60,087 nucleotides of DNA from Antrodiella citrinella (GCA_004802725.1 SGPM01000161.1:1-60087); one strand, 5' to 3'; numbered from the stretch's first letter, positions 23,217 to 35,300 are shown. The notes: a model not told the origin generated them from the sequence alone. Numbers and translations are program-made.

Positions 23217-24203
23217 ATGACTAGAAAGACAATCGGCGATGTTCACGGATGGTCGAGATTCGGAGTACATGGAATGCGGAATCGGTTCAAGTAGGAGGGA
23301 GACAGTAGTGGCGTTGGCAGAGGGCCAGAGGTGAGCGGGATCGGAGCGGCATGCCTGGCCACGAGGAATCGGGTAGGGAGTCGGGATGTGTGGGCGTACA
23401 TGGATTGGGATGTGTGGGCGCATGTAGGTCTGTGGGTGCTGGATCGGGTGTGGTGAGCGTGTCACAAGCTTGCAAACCGAGTCGAGCTGCTGGCAGCTCT
23501 TTGCAGTCTCGTATTCATTTCTCCCCAGCTGCTGGCAGCTATTCATTTTGGTGTGGGTTACAGTAGTCGCTTTTAATGATCGTAATGCATTTTCAAATGC
23601 CCTCAGCTCGATGGCAAATGCTCTTAGTCGGTTGTAAATGGGATGCAATAAGGTATTCTGTACAGGTGATACGATATATTGACCGAATGTTCGAGCTGAG
23701 TCAAGCTCGGAGCACGGGGAAAATGACGTCTGATAACGATTGCCAGCAGCTGCGCGACATGAGATGTGTTTTCCCAGTCGATCGCAGCTGGTGGCAGTTA
23801 AAGTTAGTCTCACTTGTTCGCTGACAACATTTACCAGCGATTGTTTCAGCTGACTTGCGTTTTTAGCTGGTCACAGGTGGTGGCAGCTTCGCGGGTTTCC
23901 ACTGGGGTTGAATATCCGCAACATCGCTTCAACGTTCCTCTCGGAATATGTACTCCAAGTTGATACGCATGCTAGTTCACTGTGAAGTCTTTGTATCTGT
24001 CGAGGCTATCAAAGGTTGTAGAAGTCCTTGTCTCTGGACGTGTGGGAAAGGCTGTGTCGCGAATCAATTAAATACTAGTAATCACAGACGTACAACTGGA
24101 GAGAAGAGTCACCAACACTCTTCGAAGTTGTACATGTGAGCGTATGGAGAGGAGCTGCATTCGATATCGTTAACGATTGCACCAAATTGAATGAGATAAA
24201 AAA
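23217..24203. other. Intergenic with clustered CAGCTG/CTGGCAG motifs
   Basis: No gene found between the hypothetical gene and the tRNA. The stretch is marked by repeated short motifs described under 23485-23888. Confidence 0.6.
23485..23888. repeat. Cluster of AGCTGCTGGCAGCT-type motifs
   Basis: The 14-mer AGCTGCTGGCAGCT occurs at 23485-23498 and 23527-23540. Its core recurs inverted at 23741-23753 (TGCCAGCAGCTGC). Variants with GGTGGCAG lie at 23783-23799 and 23876-23888, and there is a lone CAGCTG near 23848. The motifs lie on both strands with irregular spacing, so this is not a tandem repeat. They could be binding sites (CAGCTG is an E-box) or remnants of small hairpins. Confidence 0.6.
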
Positions 24204-24275
24204 CTCGGGTACGGGGAATCGAACCCCGAGCTATCGCGTGAGAGGCGATAATGTTAGCCATTACACCATACCCGA
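24204..24275 (-). tRNA. tRNA-Glu (CTC)
   Basis: The minus strand folds as a 72-nt tRNA without an intron. The acceptor stem TCGGGTA pairs with TACCCGA, the anticodon stem ATCGC pairs with GCGAT around loop CTCTCAC, and the T-arm is CGGGG-TTCGATT-CCCCG. The anticodon CTC reads GAG (Glu). The D-arm contains GGTGTAATGGCTAACA. The discriminator base is G. Confidence 0.95.
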
Positions 24276-24776
24276 CTGACAAAGATGAGTCTCAGCCATA
24301 CATCATGTATGAACGGAAGAGCTTGTGTCAGCCTGAGGTCAAGTACTCAGTACCCAACGCTTGATCCTGAACCTCTGTATCTTTCTCGAGATGATCAAGC
24401 CCGTGGTCGTCGATGTCAAGATTACTTTCGACACAGTCATGCAGCACCACTGCTCAACGCATGATTTGAAATAAACGGAGAGCAGATGGATACTATGTTG
24501 ATTTCAGTGAGTGGGCCATAGCTAATGATTTCATCTAAGTAAAGGCTCACCCACTCCAGATGGTTCTAGCTGCTCTGCATATGACGAACTTGGAAGAGCC
24601 GATTGTGCTCCTGCGGCTGACAGTCAGCCTCCGATCGAAGAGGCTGACTTTCCTGGAAGGACATAACCCGGTCGCCAGTTTGGACCCCTACCTACCTTCA
24701 CCTTGCTCTATCAGGACAGGCTCCTAGATCATCTACTTTTTTACTTTGCTATCCACATCATTTCCCTCTACTCGCT
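24276..24776. other. Intergenic, no gene seen
   Basis: Upstream region of the tRNA gene and promoter of the small secreted protein. CT-rich sequence precedes the ATG at 24777. Nothing else is recognised. Confidence 0.5.
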
Positions 24777-25161
24777 ATGCTTTCCACTCTCATCCGCATC
24801 GCTCTTCTTGCCGCCTACGTTCCAATCATCCTCGCCCTGCCATCCGGGAACGATGCCGAAGATGTGTCCGCAGTTTGCGAATCCCCTCAACTCGTGTCGT
24901 CGTCCTTCATAGGTCCGGGCCACAACGTTATGCTGGAGACCTACTCCTGCGGCAGCACCGCGTCCGGGTGGAACAGTACCAGTAGCTTGCCGAAGAACGA
25001 TGTCTCTGGAGTGCACTGTGAGTATATAGCTTCGCTGGAAGTCCAACACGATCGCGACGGTGCCTCCAGGCGACATCAAGTGCTTCTCCCCTATCGTTAT
25101 AGGAGCACTTTCGCGAATGCATGGATCCCTTAAAGTTCTGCCTTCGCCGTTGTCGGTCTAA
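24777..25161 (+). CDS. Small secreted protein candidate
   Basis: ATG 24777 opens a signal peptide (MLSTLIRIALLAAYVPIILA, cleavage before LPSGND). The mature part has Cys in AVCESP, YSCGS and VHC. A donor splits the codon at VHC (GTGAGT), and an acceptor about 56 nt later gives CDIKCFSP; the frame then reaches TAA at 25159-25161. The product would be about 107 residues with four mature cysteines, short for such secreted proteins. An additional 3' exon or truncation is possible. It resembles the start of small cysteine-containing secreted proteins of agarics, but I cannot assign a family. It converges on the aspartic protease gene. Confidence 0.5.
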
Positions 25162-25389
25162 ATCCTTGAACGGAACGGATGTCAGCCTCCGTTCCCGCCC
25201 CGCGCTCATGCCGGTCTCGTTGCGTTAATGCAGGAGATTCGGTGATCGGATATCATGTTGGTCTTAAGTACTGGTCAGAATCACACGCCAACCATGGTGA
25301 GGTTCTGAAGCACTTTATTTGGTTGTTTATGTCTATCTACTGTATACGTTGTTTTGGGGTTTTTGTGTGTGGTTTATATATCCCCATTT

Positions 25390-26745
25390 TCAAGCCAAGT
25401 CGGCGAAGCCAACTCGCTTGTTTTCGATGTCGAACGCCGTATACACTCCCCGTAGGAAGATGTCGCCAACGATCCAGAAGCTCATGTCATCGCTGCCGAC
25501 AAGGCTGCCTACACACTCTTGAGATCCCTTGAACGAAGGACCCAGGTTGAAGGTCTTCTGAGGGATCTCAAACGCCCTGCCACCGAACGTCATGCTGACG
25601 CTCGGAACGGCGTTGCAGGGGAAAGTGTAGTATCCCGGTCCAGCGACCTCGGGTGCGGGTCGGGACCCCGGGATAGTGGCATAGAACTGAGCGACGGTCG
25701 TCGAGTCGGCGATGAGGAGGGTAGTGCCCGAATCAATAATAGCCGCATGTCCGTGGAACATGGTCTTGTTATTGATGGTCATACCCTCGACGGCCACCTG
25801 CCAGTACCCCTCCTCTGTGACATTGGACCAAGCAAACTCGCCCGTGTAGAGGGCTTCGTTAACGCCCCCGAGCGTAAGCTCTGAGGCGTTTTCGGCGAGT
25901 TTGAAGGCGAATGTGCCAGAGTCGGTCTGGTTCTGGTTGTAGAGTGTGTGGAAGACGGGGTCGGCATGGAGTTCGGAGATGGACTTGAACGCCATGCCGA
26001 GCAACCCGTCTGCGGCAAAGCGGGCTTTGGAAAAGCCGTCGGAGTACTGTGTAGCCGCTCCGACTGTCTGCTTGGTAGCCTGAAATCATTTTTTTTTCGT
26101 CAGTGTGTGCCCCAGATGAAGAGAAGAGAAATGAAGACTTACAGACATACCGCCAATGCCGACTGTATCTTGGTATTGCATGCCATAGACTTTCGACTGA
26201 TCGCCAAAAGCCGATGAGAACGGTTTCAACAAACTGAGAGCAGTAGAGCTCTCAGTAGGTTGGTAGGCATGATGACCTTGGCACGACTCGGTGCAGGCAG
26301 GACTGGGTAGGACGAGGTCACTGCTGCCGGTGTCGAAGTCCATGGTAAAGGATTGGGGTGGGGTGCCAACAGTGATGGCACCATACCACATGGCGTTGCC
26401 CTCATTAGTGAGAGGGTCAGACGACATGTGGCGTTTGGCAAGCCCCTTACCCGCCAGCGGGTGGGCCTTGCCAGTGTTGTTGTGATAAGCTGCGAATCCA
26501 CGCTCGTATTTACTGTGAAAGACGTCAGTAAATGATGGTCGATGGTCGAAATATCGAGAGACTTACGCAGTGGTGCGTCGCAGATGGTCCCGAAGGGCAT
26601 CACCATCGACGTCGACAGACTCCGACGTCGAGAAGCTTGCACGCTTCGAAAGAGTGACTTTGTAACCCCCAGACTTCTGCGTCACCGGGACAGCAGAAGC
26701 AGTGACGAGGAGGGAGGAGACAATGAAGGTGGTAGTCAACTTCAT
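25390..26745 (-). CDS. Secreted aspartic protease (A1, pepsin-like), copy 1
   Basis: Predicted secreted endopeptidase active at acid pH, for protein breakdown outside the cell. Three exons give about 400 residues. The signal peptide (MKLTTTFIVSSLLVTASA) is followed by a propeptide with paired Lys-Arg sites and a junction near RHMSSDP. The N-lobe holds WYGAITVGTPPQ and the first catalytic DTGS; the C-lobe holds IIDSGTT, the second catalytic Asp. The C-terminus has FWIVGDIFLRGVYTAFD and RVGFA, as in pepsins. Both catalytic Asp residues and all segments are present, so it should be active. It differs clearly from the two related copies at 42.9 and 51.4 kb. Confidence 0.93.
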
Positions 26746-26853
26746 CCTGGAAGTTGTCTGAGGGCGTGCAAGATGTAAAGTGCGAAAATATGGTGGTGTG
26801 ATGGTGGTGGTATTCGTTCAACGAATGATGGAGCTTAGAGATGAAAAGCTGCG

Positions 26854-26861
26854 CTATTTAT
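26854..26861 (-). promoter_or_regulatory. Possible TATA-like element of the protease gene
   Basis: An ATAAATAG-like sequence on the minus strand, about 110 nt upstream of the ATG at 26745. Confidence 0.35.
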
Positions 26862-27639
26862 GCGTTTTCCAGTACGAGAGCGGAAGAGACATACCTGAAC
26901 GCAAAATCGGTAGCTTCGCTGAACCGTCATCCTTCCTTCGCGCGGCCATGTAGCCGTACAGCGGTCTTTTCGCCGCACCACGGCTTGCGTGCACCCGCAC
27001 TTGACGGTGCGTCGAAGGATGGAAGCGGGAAAATGACGGCGGAAGGGGTGCCACCGCCATGACATCCGCATTTGGAAAATACATTCCAAATACGGCAATT
27101 TGATTGCCAAAACGATCCGGTAACACCACCCATGGTGCCTTTTGCTTTTGCGCACCTTGCACATACGAAGGCGGTAGAGAAAAACAAATAAAGGCAGCAG
27201 AGAACCTGAGGCTACCACGGTGTGGACTCAGAGGGACCGCACACGCTCCCATTCGCCTACGGAGCATGACTGCGGGAGACGGGAGGGAGGGCGTACGACG
27301 TCTGGACCGGATGCTTGACTTCCGATCCTAGATTTTGATTCAGACCACGGCCGTTCGAGGAGGGTGCGGCTTGACTTCTTCACCACGGTCACGAGGTTTC
27401 GGGCTCATGATCCAGAAACTTATGCCGGAGCCTATGGGGATCGAAGATCTAATCAATTCCAACCACCGAGCATATGTTCCATAACAAACGTGTCCATGAA
27501 ACATAAAGAGGATACAAAGAAAAATGTGGCACCAATCAAATGTTCGCAGCCATACGACTCGAACAAGAAGAACGGTCTCGGTAACTATACGTTCGGTGCG
27601 TCCAAGCTCATTTTCTCTAACTTCGTCGTCCCTCCGCCA

Positions 27640-28000
27640 GTCCGTCGCGCGGGTCTTCGACCCCAAATTCGGCGCCGTCGATGCCAAGTTCCTGTTCCTT
27701 TTCCTCCTCCAGATCACCGACATGAGCCTCGAGCCGAACTGGAAGGCGAACTTCGGAAAGATGAAGAAGAAGGCGTCCGCGTCAAACAGACCTTGGGAGA
27801 AGACGTTTGCGCGATGGAAAGGGACGATCTCGGGAAGGACGAGATGCTGAGCAGGGGTGGGCCGAGGTCGTGGATAAGAATAGGAAGGTCATTGATCCGC
27901 TGAAGAGGAGGTACGAGGTTTGTCTTGAGGACGAGGTTGCATACATCCATGTACGTTCTTCTGTGTGCGTCTTTCCAAGCGATGGTCCATGCTGACACAT
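27640..28000 (+). pseudogene. Possible gene relic
   Basis: Charged, protein-like peptides appear in different frames: VFDPKFGAVDAKFLF in one, MERDDLGKDE in a second and WAEVVDKNRKVIDPLKRRYE in a third. No GT-AG introns join them neatly and no start codon fits. I do not recognise the family. It may be a decayed gene or chance. Confidence 0.25.
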
Positions 28001-29961
28001 GAGCAGACAATACCTGAGTACTGGTGAATCTACGTGGAAGTTATTGGCACTGCAAAAAAGTTAGTAGACCATCTCAAAGGCTGCGGGAGTTTGAGTCCTC
28101 GGACTGGACACGACTTCTTCAAGCGAGAAGTCGACTTGAAGCGTTCTCGCCCATATACCGTTTCTAAACCGAATACAAGTTTTCATTTCTTCTTCGGCGG
28201 GCCGAGGTGAGCACATGATCCTGAGACGAGTCGTTGGTTTGTCGACTAGAAGCCGGCTGATAGGCTCCGACGAAAGACACTCTAAATTGAAAGCACGCCA
28301 ATCAGGGGCCGATACGGTGAGGGTCAAGGACATTCAGGCGCACCATCTGATGAGCTTGAAGTCTATCACACGGCCAATCAGAGTCGTGAGAGGGACCTTG
28401 CTTATCAATGTCTCGTTCGGTCGGAAAGAAAGAACCGCTGTTTCACGCACGCACTGCGCGCGATGTGCGCGATGCTCTGTGGGACGAGATGAAGGGCAAT
28501 TAGCGCAGCTTATCAAAAGAAAGTAAGGAAACATGCAATATCGAGCCATTTAGCCAGACATTGGCAGTAAGTATCCTTGCGTACTCATGTTTGCCTCCAA
28601 TCTGCTTGTGCATTGTACGTGGTAAAAATAACCTGTATGGGCGCCTGCCATCAGTATGACGAACAAAAATAGAACAAGCACAATGGACCGCAAGAAGTTG
28701 TATATTTGAATGCAAATACTGCCAAGCAGAACGACAAACGACAAGCATAGGTGATGGAATATATCAAAATCACACGTGAAATCGCCACATACGTGGGGAC
28801 ATTGGAATTTGGAACGGATTGGAAAAAACCGGGGAGACGAAGTTGAAATGAACTTGCGAAACAACTCACGGAATATGAAGTATTCGTGGTCGTCTTTGGA
28901 AGGAGACATTCGACACACCTTTCGAACATGCCGAATGAGAACGGACAAGGCGAGGAAAAATGACAAGGGAAGCCTCTTACTACGAAGGTGTATGCTTCAT
29001 GATTGTTGAACGTAAATTGTGTTGTTCATGCCTCGCAGCGGCTGCCACCTTTCGGTTGGGCCAATGGGTACGATTCGAGGAAACTAAAGAGTGGAAGACA
29101 TACCACGGAGAGTGATGCTTGGGAAGAGGTGCCACTACTCCGAGTCAGAAAGGGCGTGATCAAGCGTCGTGCTCACCAATCGACCTGTTTCATTTTCGCT
29201 CCCATCACCCTCAGCACGGAACTTCAAATTTCAAAGCTTAGTAGCCAACAACGGACTATGCATATGCACAACGATGCTTTGGTCTGTAGAAAACGCGTCA
29301 GTTTGATGGTGGTCATGACCAAGGCGATTCACTCATCGACCCGCTGCACAATCACAATACGATCTGCACATTTCCAACAACCTCCGTCCTCCAAAGCGAT
29401 CCTGCTTCCTATGCGCGAAAATAGACAGGTGGAGGGTGCTCAAAAGCTTTCACAATAAGAGCATTTTGATCGCAGCCTATTGTTCACAAAGGATTCGGAA
29501 CAGCTTGTCGGATGTCTGCACAACCGTCCGTCCACTAAGCAACGATGTCCTTGACCATGGTAGCAACAGATGTGACGGTCGAGGGCCGCGATACCATGCG
29601 CGATGCGACTGTGTACAGGGAGATATCCAGCCAGCGCAGCAAGATCCTCGTGCAGAAAATGCCGTTCACGATGTCGATATGTGCCGTAGGAGTCGATGTT
29701 CTTCATGATCGCGGTATCCTGACGGTCTTCCAGTTCTCGCATTTCGTCTACAGATTCAGAAGGCAGCAGAGACGGCTAGAAAGTCATTATGATTTGGTTC
29801 ATGTTCACATCGCGACATCGATAGGGTCTCTCGCCTAGAACAATTACCTTTTAGCCGCGACCTTTGCCTGGATACGGCGCCTAATCACCAAAGCCTTGAG
29901 GACAATGGACCTTCTCAGCGTGGGCCTTTGCGTCTTTTTGTCCATTTGTTCTCCAGATACC

Positions 29962-29969
29962 CATATAAG
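29962..29969 (+). promoter_or_regulatory. Possible TATA element of the AA9 gene
   Basis: CATATAAG about 170 nt upstream of the AA9 start codon; a long 5' leader would be needed. Confidence 0.3.
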
Positions 29970-30139
29970 CTGCAGTCGCCAGGGTCTAAAGTAAGTTCCC
30001 TCATCTCCCCCCATCTTCACTTCTATCTCACTGCAGATTTTCTCAGCTCTTGACGAGCTTGTGCTGTTTCACGCCTTCACGAACACATTTATTCCTCCTC
30101 TTTATCTGCCCAGACTTAGATTTCGCCACGCTATACAAC

Positions 30140-31460
30140 ATGAAGATGTTCTCTGCTCTTTCAGTTGCCTTATTGGCAACTCTCCCCTCTGTCTACGCCC
30201 ACGGCTTCCTTGGTCAAATCGGAATTGACGGAAAATTCTATGCGGGAAATGTTCCCAACAACTACATCGGTGCGTCAGAGGATTCCTTGCCATAACCACC
30301 AGCGTAGCTGACTGAACGATGCTCTTTGATAGGTCCGAGTCCTATTCGACTCGTCGACGACATCGGTCCCGTTAAAGGCTCTAGCAATACAGACCTCATC
30401 TGCGGCCTGAGCGCTCAGAACGCTGCGATGGTCGTCCCTGCCAATCCCGGCAGCACAGTGACTTTCCAGTGGTCGGGCGGTGCTGGTCAGAAGGTATTTC
30501 ACTACGATCATTACGCGTCTTGAGAGACATACTTAACATTCTGCAGTGGCCTCACAACACCGGACCTTTGATGACCTATATGGCCTCGTGCGGTTCAACT
30601 GCTTGCGACCAGTTCAATGCTACCGGTGCGACATGGTTCAAGATTGATGAAGTCGGTAAGAAGGATGCTAGTACTTGGTACCAAGCAGATATCAGTGAGT
30701 ATTCCGCCTTACTACTAGTCATCCTCCGAGCTGACCCTTTGTAACAGTGGCAGGCGACGGATTCAACGTCGTTCTCCCCCAGAACCTGGCACCCGGCGGA
30801 TACTTGATCCGACACGAGGTACGCTAGTAATCTCAGATACTCGATGGGATGCGCATGCTGACTTTGTCGGTCTACAGATCATCGCGCTCCATCTCGCGAC
30901 TAGCGTGGGCGGCGCCGAATTCTACCCTTCGTGTACCCAAGTCCAGATCGGAGGCAACGGGAACGGTTCCCCCTCACCTACCGTCTCCTTCCCAGGTGCC
31001 TACTCCGACACCGACCCCGGTATCTACGACCCTGACGTACGTTGAAAAATCTCATCCTATACCTCCATTGCTGAACCGTTCATGTTTGTTCATGTAGGTC
31101 TACAACCCTGGTTCCAACTACACCTTCCCCGGCGGCCCCATCTCCAACTTGGCCGCCGTCAGCGAATCCATGGTTCCTGGACAGTCTGCATCCGCCGCCT
31201 TCCCCTCAGGCACCGCCGTCTCCCCTCTTCCTGCATCTCCCACTCAAACCTCAGGCAACAATAGTGGTGCGGGCAACAGCAGTGCGTCCCCTTCGGCCCC
31301 CACACCTACGTCAGCCCCTGCTGGAGGCGTCGCGACGGGCAACTCGGGCAGCTGCATGCTAAAGAAGAGGAACACCGGTACCGCTTCCAATGTGGACAAG
31401 GTCAACCGGCCGCGCCACTACAGCCGGATCATGCGCCGCATTATGCACAGTGCCATTTAA
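30140..31460 (+). CDS. AA9 lytic polysaccharide monooxygenase
   Basis: Secreted copper enzyme that cleaves cellulose (or hemicellulose) oxidatively. The signal peptide ends VYA, so mature position 1 is His in HGFLGQIG, the first ligand of the histidine brace. The second brace His lies in [12 protein letters not shown], the axial Tyr in EFYPSC. Cysteines in DLICG, ASCGS and YPSC fit the family disulfides. Six exons join in frame at short GT-AG introns (the first after 30269). No cellulose-binding domain follows; instead there is a Ser/Thr/Pro-rich linker and a basic C-terminal tail ([10 protein letters not shown]). Its presence supports a plant-biomass-degrading lifestyle. Confidence 0.93.
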
Positions 31461-32040
31461 GGCTCTCCCGACGCTTCCATCCCCCCGTGCGGGTAGACTC
31501 GTTCCGGTTCCGCTTTCCCCCGTTTGCGATTGACAACCCTCACGCTCACACTCACGACGTTCCTTTCCATTCTGGTATCAACATCAGCATTCCCTTCCGC
31601 TCATTTAATTTTTGTATCGCATTAACCTATATGTCCGTCGCTTCCGGTGTAGCAGTAGTGCTTGGTTGCAGGGAAATATCCTGCGGTTTCGTTGCCTTAT
31701 TCTTATCTTTGTAATTGTAGCTTATAGAAGTGCCTGGAGTGCTTCCTCACGAAACACATTAACGCGTATTATCGTTCGTACAAACTCATTTGGTGATGGA
31801 CTGAAAGGATGTATCGAGGTCACTCAGATTATGTCCTTTCTCCGTTGACTGTTGGCTGTCTGGGAGTGCGGCGAATCATCTCAGTTGCGATCTGAACCGA
31901 TATAGTTCATGTGGCTACCATCCCGCTTGACGTCGTCGGAAAGATGTCTATTCGTCGTGCGCACACGTAGATGCAACAACGACGCTACAATGTTTGCCCG
32001 CCTGTTGTTCCACTGGACACAGGGCCGAAGAGTGTGTGTA
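31461..32040. other. Intergenic between convergent genes
   Basis: 3' region of the AA9 gene, C/T-rich at first, then unremarkable sequence up to the possible C-terminal extension of the DUF6535 gene. No gene recognised. Confidence 0.55.
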
Positions 32041-32346
32041 TTAAAAACCTATACCTTGTCCCACACCTGCTTTGTGCATGGTCGCCAGCGGTCCTCTCTC
32101 GGCATGAGGAAGCTGGTCATACACCACCTCCAGTGGTGCTAACGCTTCCTCCAAAGCAGACCGCACTGGAACCAGGAGACTGGAATCCTGCATCGTGGAT
32201 GCTACTTTCTCGATACATTCCTGTATCTGGTCTAGGTAACTTTCCACGTCCACGGCTGTTCGAGCTTCCAGCTTTAGACTCTGTATCGTGCGCCTGACGA
32301 GGATGTCCAAGCTGTCCGGGACAGCGACGGCCTTCGATGCAACTAC
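32041..32346 (-). other. In-frame coding-like extension beyond the DUF6535 stop
   Basis: After the TGA at 32347-32349 the same frame stays open for about 102 codons to TAA. It encodes a typical amphipathic protein segment (LDILVRRTIQSLKLEARTAV, then SYLDQIQECIEKVA). No GT-AG pair near the TGA removes it without breaking frame. It is probably the former C-terminus of the DUF6535 protein. Confidence 0.5.
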
Positions 32347-35300
32347 TCATTCCCGCCAGACCACCACCACTGCAAGTCGCTGGACAGCAACGACTGCGTC
32401 GTGCCATTGATCCTCGGAAGGCGACCAGAGCCTCTCGCACGTCAACAGTGCATCCGACGACAGTTGCTTGACGCGAGACTCGTGGAAATAGCCGTGAGGG
32501 ACGGACCATCGCTCAAGGACGTAGAGCCAATGGCGCACATAGACGCTATTCCTCGGGTCGTTCATCCAAGTATCCATGTCCGAGCGCGACAGCACCGAAA
32601 GGATATCGACAAACGTCTTGTCGCGATTAAACACGTGCCATGTGCTTAACTGATTGGCTCTGCTGTCCAATCCTGACAATGTATGATCAGGAGCTGCGAC
32701 CGTGGAGCACAACTTGACTGAGAAGTCCAAGATATTGCAGATTGACGACGTTTGTAGTATAGAGTGCTGCGTCGAAATCAGTTGTGGGGGTTCGATGAGG
32801 GAGTGCATAAGACAGAGGGCAGCAGATTGAAGGCGGAATAGTGGATGCTCGGGTGTCTTCCAGGTAGATCCGGGTACAGAGACCTGCATCGCCCAATCCA
32901 GCGACCCAAGTAAATCGCCATTGTCCGCCGCCGTCCAGATATCGGTAGTACATGACAAGAGAAGGAACGCATCGGCCGTGGCATGCCACACCACCTCCTT
33001 GTCCATCCAGGCACCCTCGTCCACGATGGAGCGCAAAGAACATAGGAATGCTATCAGCGTTGGGGAAAACGTGGAGGAGATAGCTCGATCCAATTCGGAG
33101 GAATGTGACGGGAAAGAGTTCTCGCTGACAGGATGAAGTTCGGTAAGACTCCGAGCACTTAGCCGAAGTAAGTCTGCCATTACTTTGGCCTGACTCGCCC
33201 GCCAGACGAATTCTCCTTCCTGGAAACTTGCCCGGCCCACGTATACGCACATGTCCAGGTAATCATCATGGGACAGCATCGGATGGTGAAGGAGCCCACA
33301 TGCAGATACCATTTGCGAGAACTCGGGAACAAACCTCGACAATATCTCAAGCCATTCGTTGTTGTCGACTCTTGGTAACCACGACCAGAACGCTGAAGGC
33401 AATTCTCGATCATCGGGTGAAGACCACTTCCACTGTACAAGTTTCCGGAGCATTTCCAGCGCGCATCGGGCAGCTCGCCAGCCTTCATCGACCACACTAA
33501 AAAGATGTGAGCAACTTGGACCACTACTCATATGAAAATGCAAGCTTACATATCGGAAGAGAGGATTTGGTTGCCCCTACGGAAGCCTAACATCATCCCC
33601 ATAGCCATTAAGCTCATATTGCGAAACTCGTCGGATGTAGCATAGTTACGACAACCTCCAAGCGCATCAAGGAGCAGGAGAATGTCAGACGTAGCATCCC
33701 ATTGTTCTGCATGAGATACCTGCGCGAGGTACAGGATGGTACGTGCGCACAAAGCTTCGGTAGTCGTACTCATTGGAGAGTATCCAGGCAAACCTGGCGT
33801 GTAACGCTTGCCCCAGCCCGGACCTATGGTAAGATACACCAGACATATGATCTGACGCTCTTCGTGCCTGACATAGTCATCGCTCCGCGTGAGGTCTCGG
33901 AGAGCATCGATCATGTCAGCGTGCTTCTGAACGAAAGGTCTCCCAGCCCGATGAGTCCATGCAACAGTCTCCGCGGTATTCGTATCGTTGACATGCTTCT
34001 CCCAATAGACGAAGAGGAAGGCTGAGCCAATTGCCAGAACATTCTCTTTACTCGAGCTATTGAGCCGAAGTTTACCGTGACCATCGGGCTGGAAACAAGC
34101 TGCCAAGTTCGCGAGGAGAAGATCTACCATGCTCCAAGACAAGAGACTAGTGAGCGTGCTGCGAGGCCATGAAATCTCGGGAATGACCTGCAGCGCATCG
34201 GCGTGGACGTTCGGATCAGTTGATGTCTGTAGCAGCCACAGGACAACCGCCATATCGACGGAACGTGGCTCCTCGGTTCCGTCGACTGAGCGCAGGCGGG
34301 TCACAGCACGGAAAGCTTCGACGAGCTTGTGTAGGACCACGGAGTGAGGAGCAATGCTACCCTCAGAGAGGCCTGGACGTGCTGAGTTATCTGCAATACT
34401 CTCCATTGGGCGGTTAAGGTCTAACAACGAGGGAGCTGGATCGTCATCGTCAGGTTGTTGAATAGCCATTTCCTGATCTCCCGGCGTGGCATGCGTCCCA
34501 TATGTCCTCGTGAACACTCTGCGCAGACGAGTCAAAATGCGTTTTGCGAGCAATGTGCACTGCTTGGAAGACCCTGAAGCCACTCTGAGAAGCTTGGTCC
34601 ATCCATCGACGACTGAGATCCACCCGTCGGATCGAATCAAGCGAGAGTAGTGGCTGCTAAGAAGGTCGACAACATATGTGTAGGGGAAGATGGATACGAA
34701 GCGCCTGAGCATGTCGGATAAAGGCGAGTAAAAAGGGCAGTTGGGATAGAGCAGAGACAAAATGATGACGGAGAAGTAGAAGAGAGCGCCGATGCTGTTG
34801 GCCACAATGAGGACAGCACCAACTGTACGCTGCTGGGACCACATGTATCCACATATCGACGTGCCAAATAGAAGCAGCGAGGCCTGCAGCAGGATCGGGA
34901 GCAGCTCGAGGACTGTGCGAAAGTGCCACACTTGCAGACCTTCAAGTTTACGTTGTCTGTCTTTGCAACGGTCTGCGATGGTACCACGCTCTCCAATGCT
35001 GCTGTACCGATTCAGCCATTGCTTGCCCATGACAGCCCCAAGTGCGGCAAAAAGGCTGCAGGCCAAGCTAGCGTAGAGGAGAGATTGTACCCAAATGACG
35101 GTGGTGCCAGGCCCGTTCCACACCGCAAGTTGAAGAGTGGGTGAGGATGAACTGGTGGAATTGCTCAGAGACAGCGCGATTGCCTGTAATAGTGCCTGAG
35201 TTGTGACGTTGGGGTCCGGACTCAGAGTAGAGATCGACATGGACGCGATTGTTGCTGTTACTGCAGAGAAAAGACCAGACTGGACACTACATTAGCTTCT

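Larger units (their letters stand above)
26862..30139. other. Gene-poor stretch of 3.3 kb
   Basis: Long region without a convincing complete gene. A possible gene relic lies at 27640-28000. Open frames at 26854-27267 (minus), 28550-28966 (minus) and 29440-29838 (both strands) lack family motifs or plausible splice structure. The sequence before 30140 is the AA9 promoter. Confidence 0.45.

Noticed and set aside
23485..23888. CRISPR-like array
   Set aside because: Motifs are short, on both strands and unevenly spaced, and the genome is eukaryotic.
26854..27267. 137-residue open frame, minus strand
   Set aside because: Lies in the protease promoter region, has no recognisable motif and two other frames are open as well.
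28550..28966. Hydrophobic 138-residue open frame, minus strand
   Set aside because: Phe/Leu/Ser-rich translation typical of AT/CT-biased non-coding DNA; no neighbouring exons.
32117..32509. 130-residue open frame, minus strand, bridging the DUF6535 stop
   Set aside because: Out of frame with both the DUF6535 protein and its in-frame extension, and rich in Gly/Arg/Ser typical of a shadow frame.
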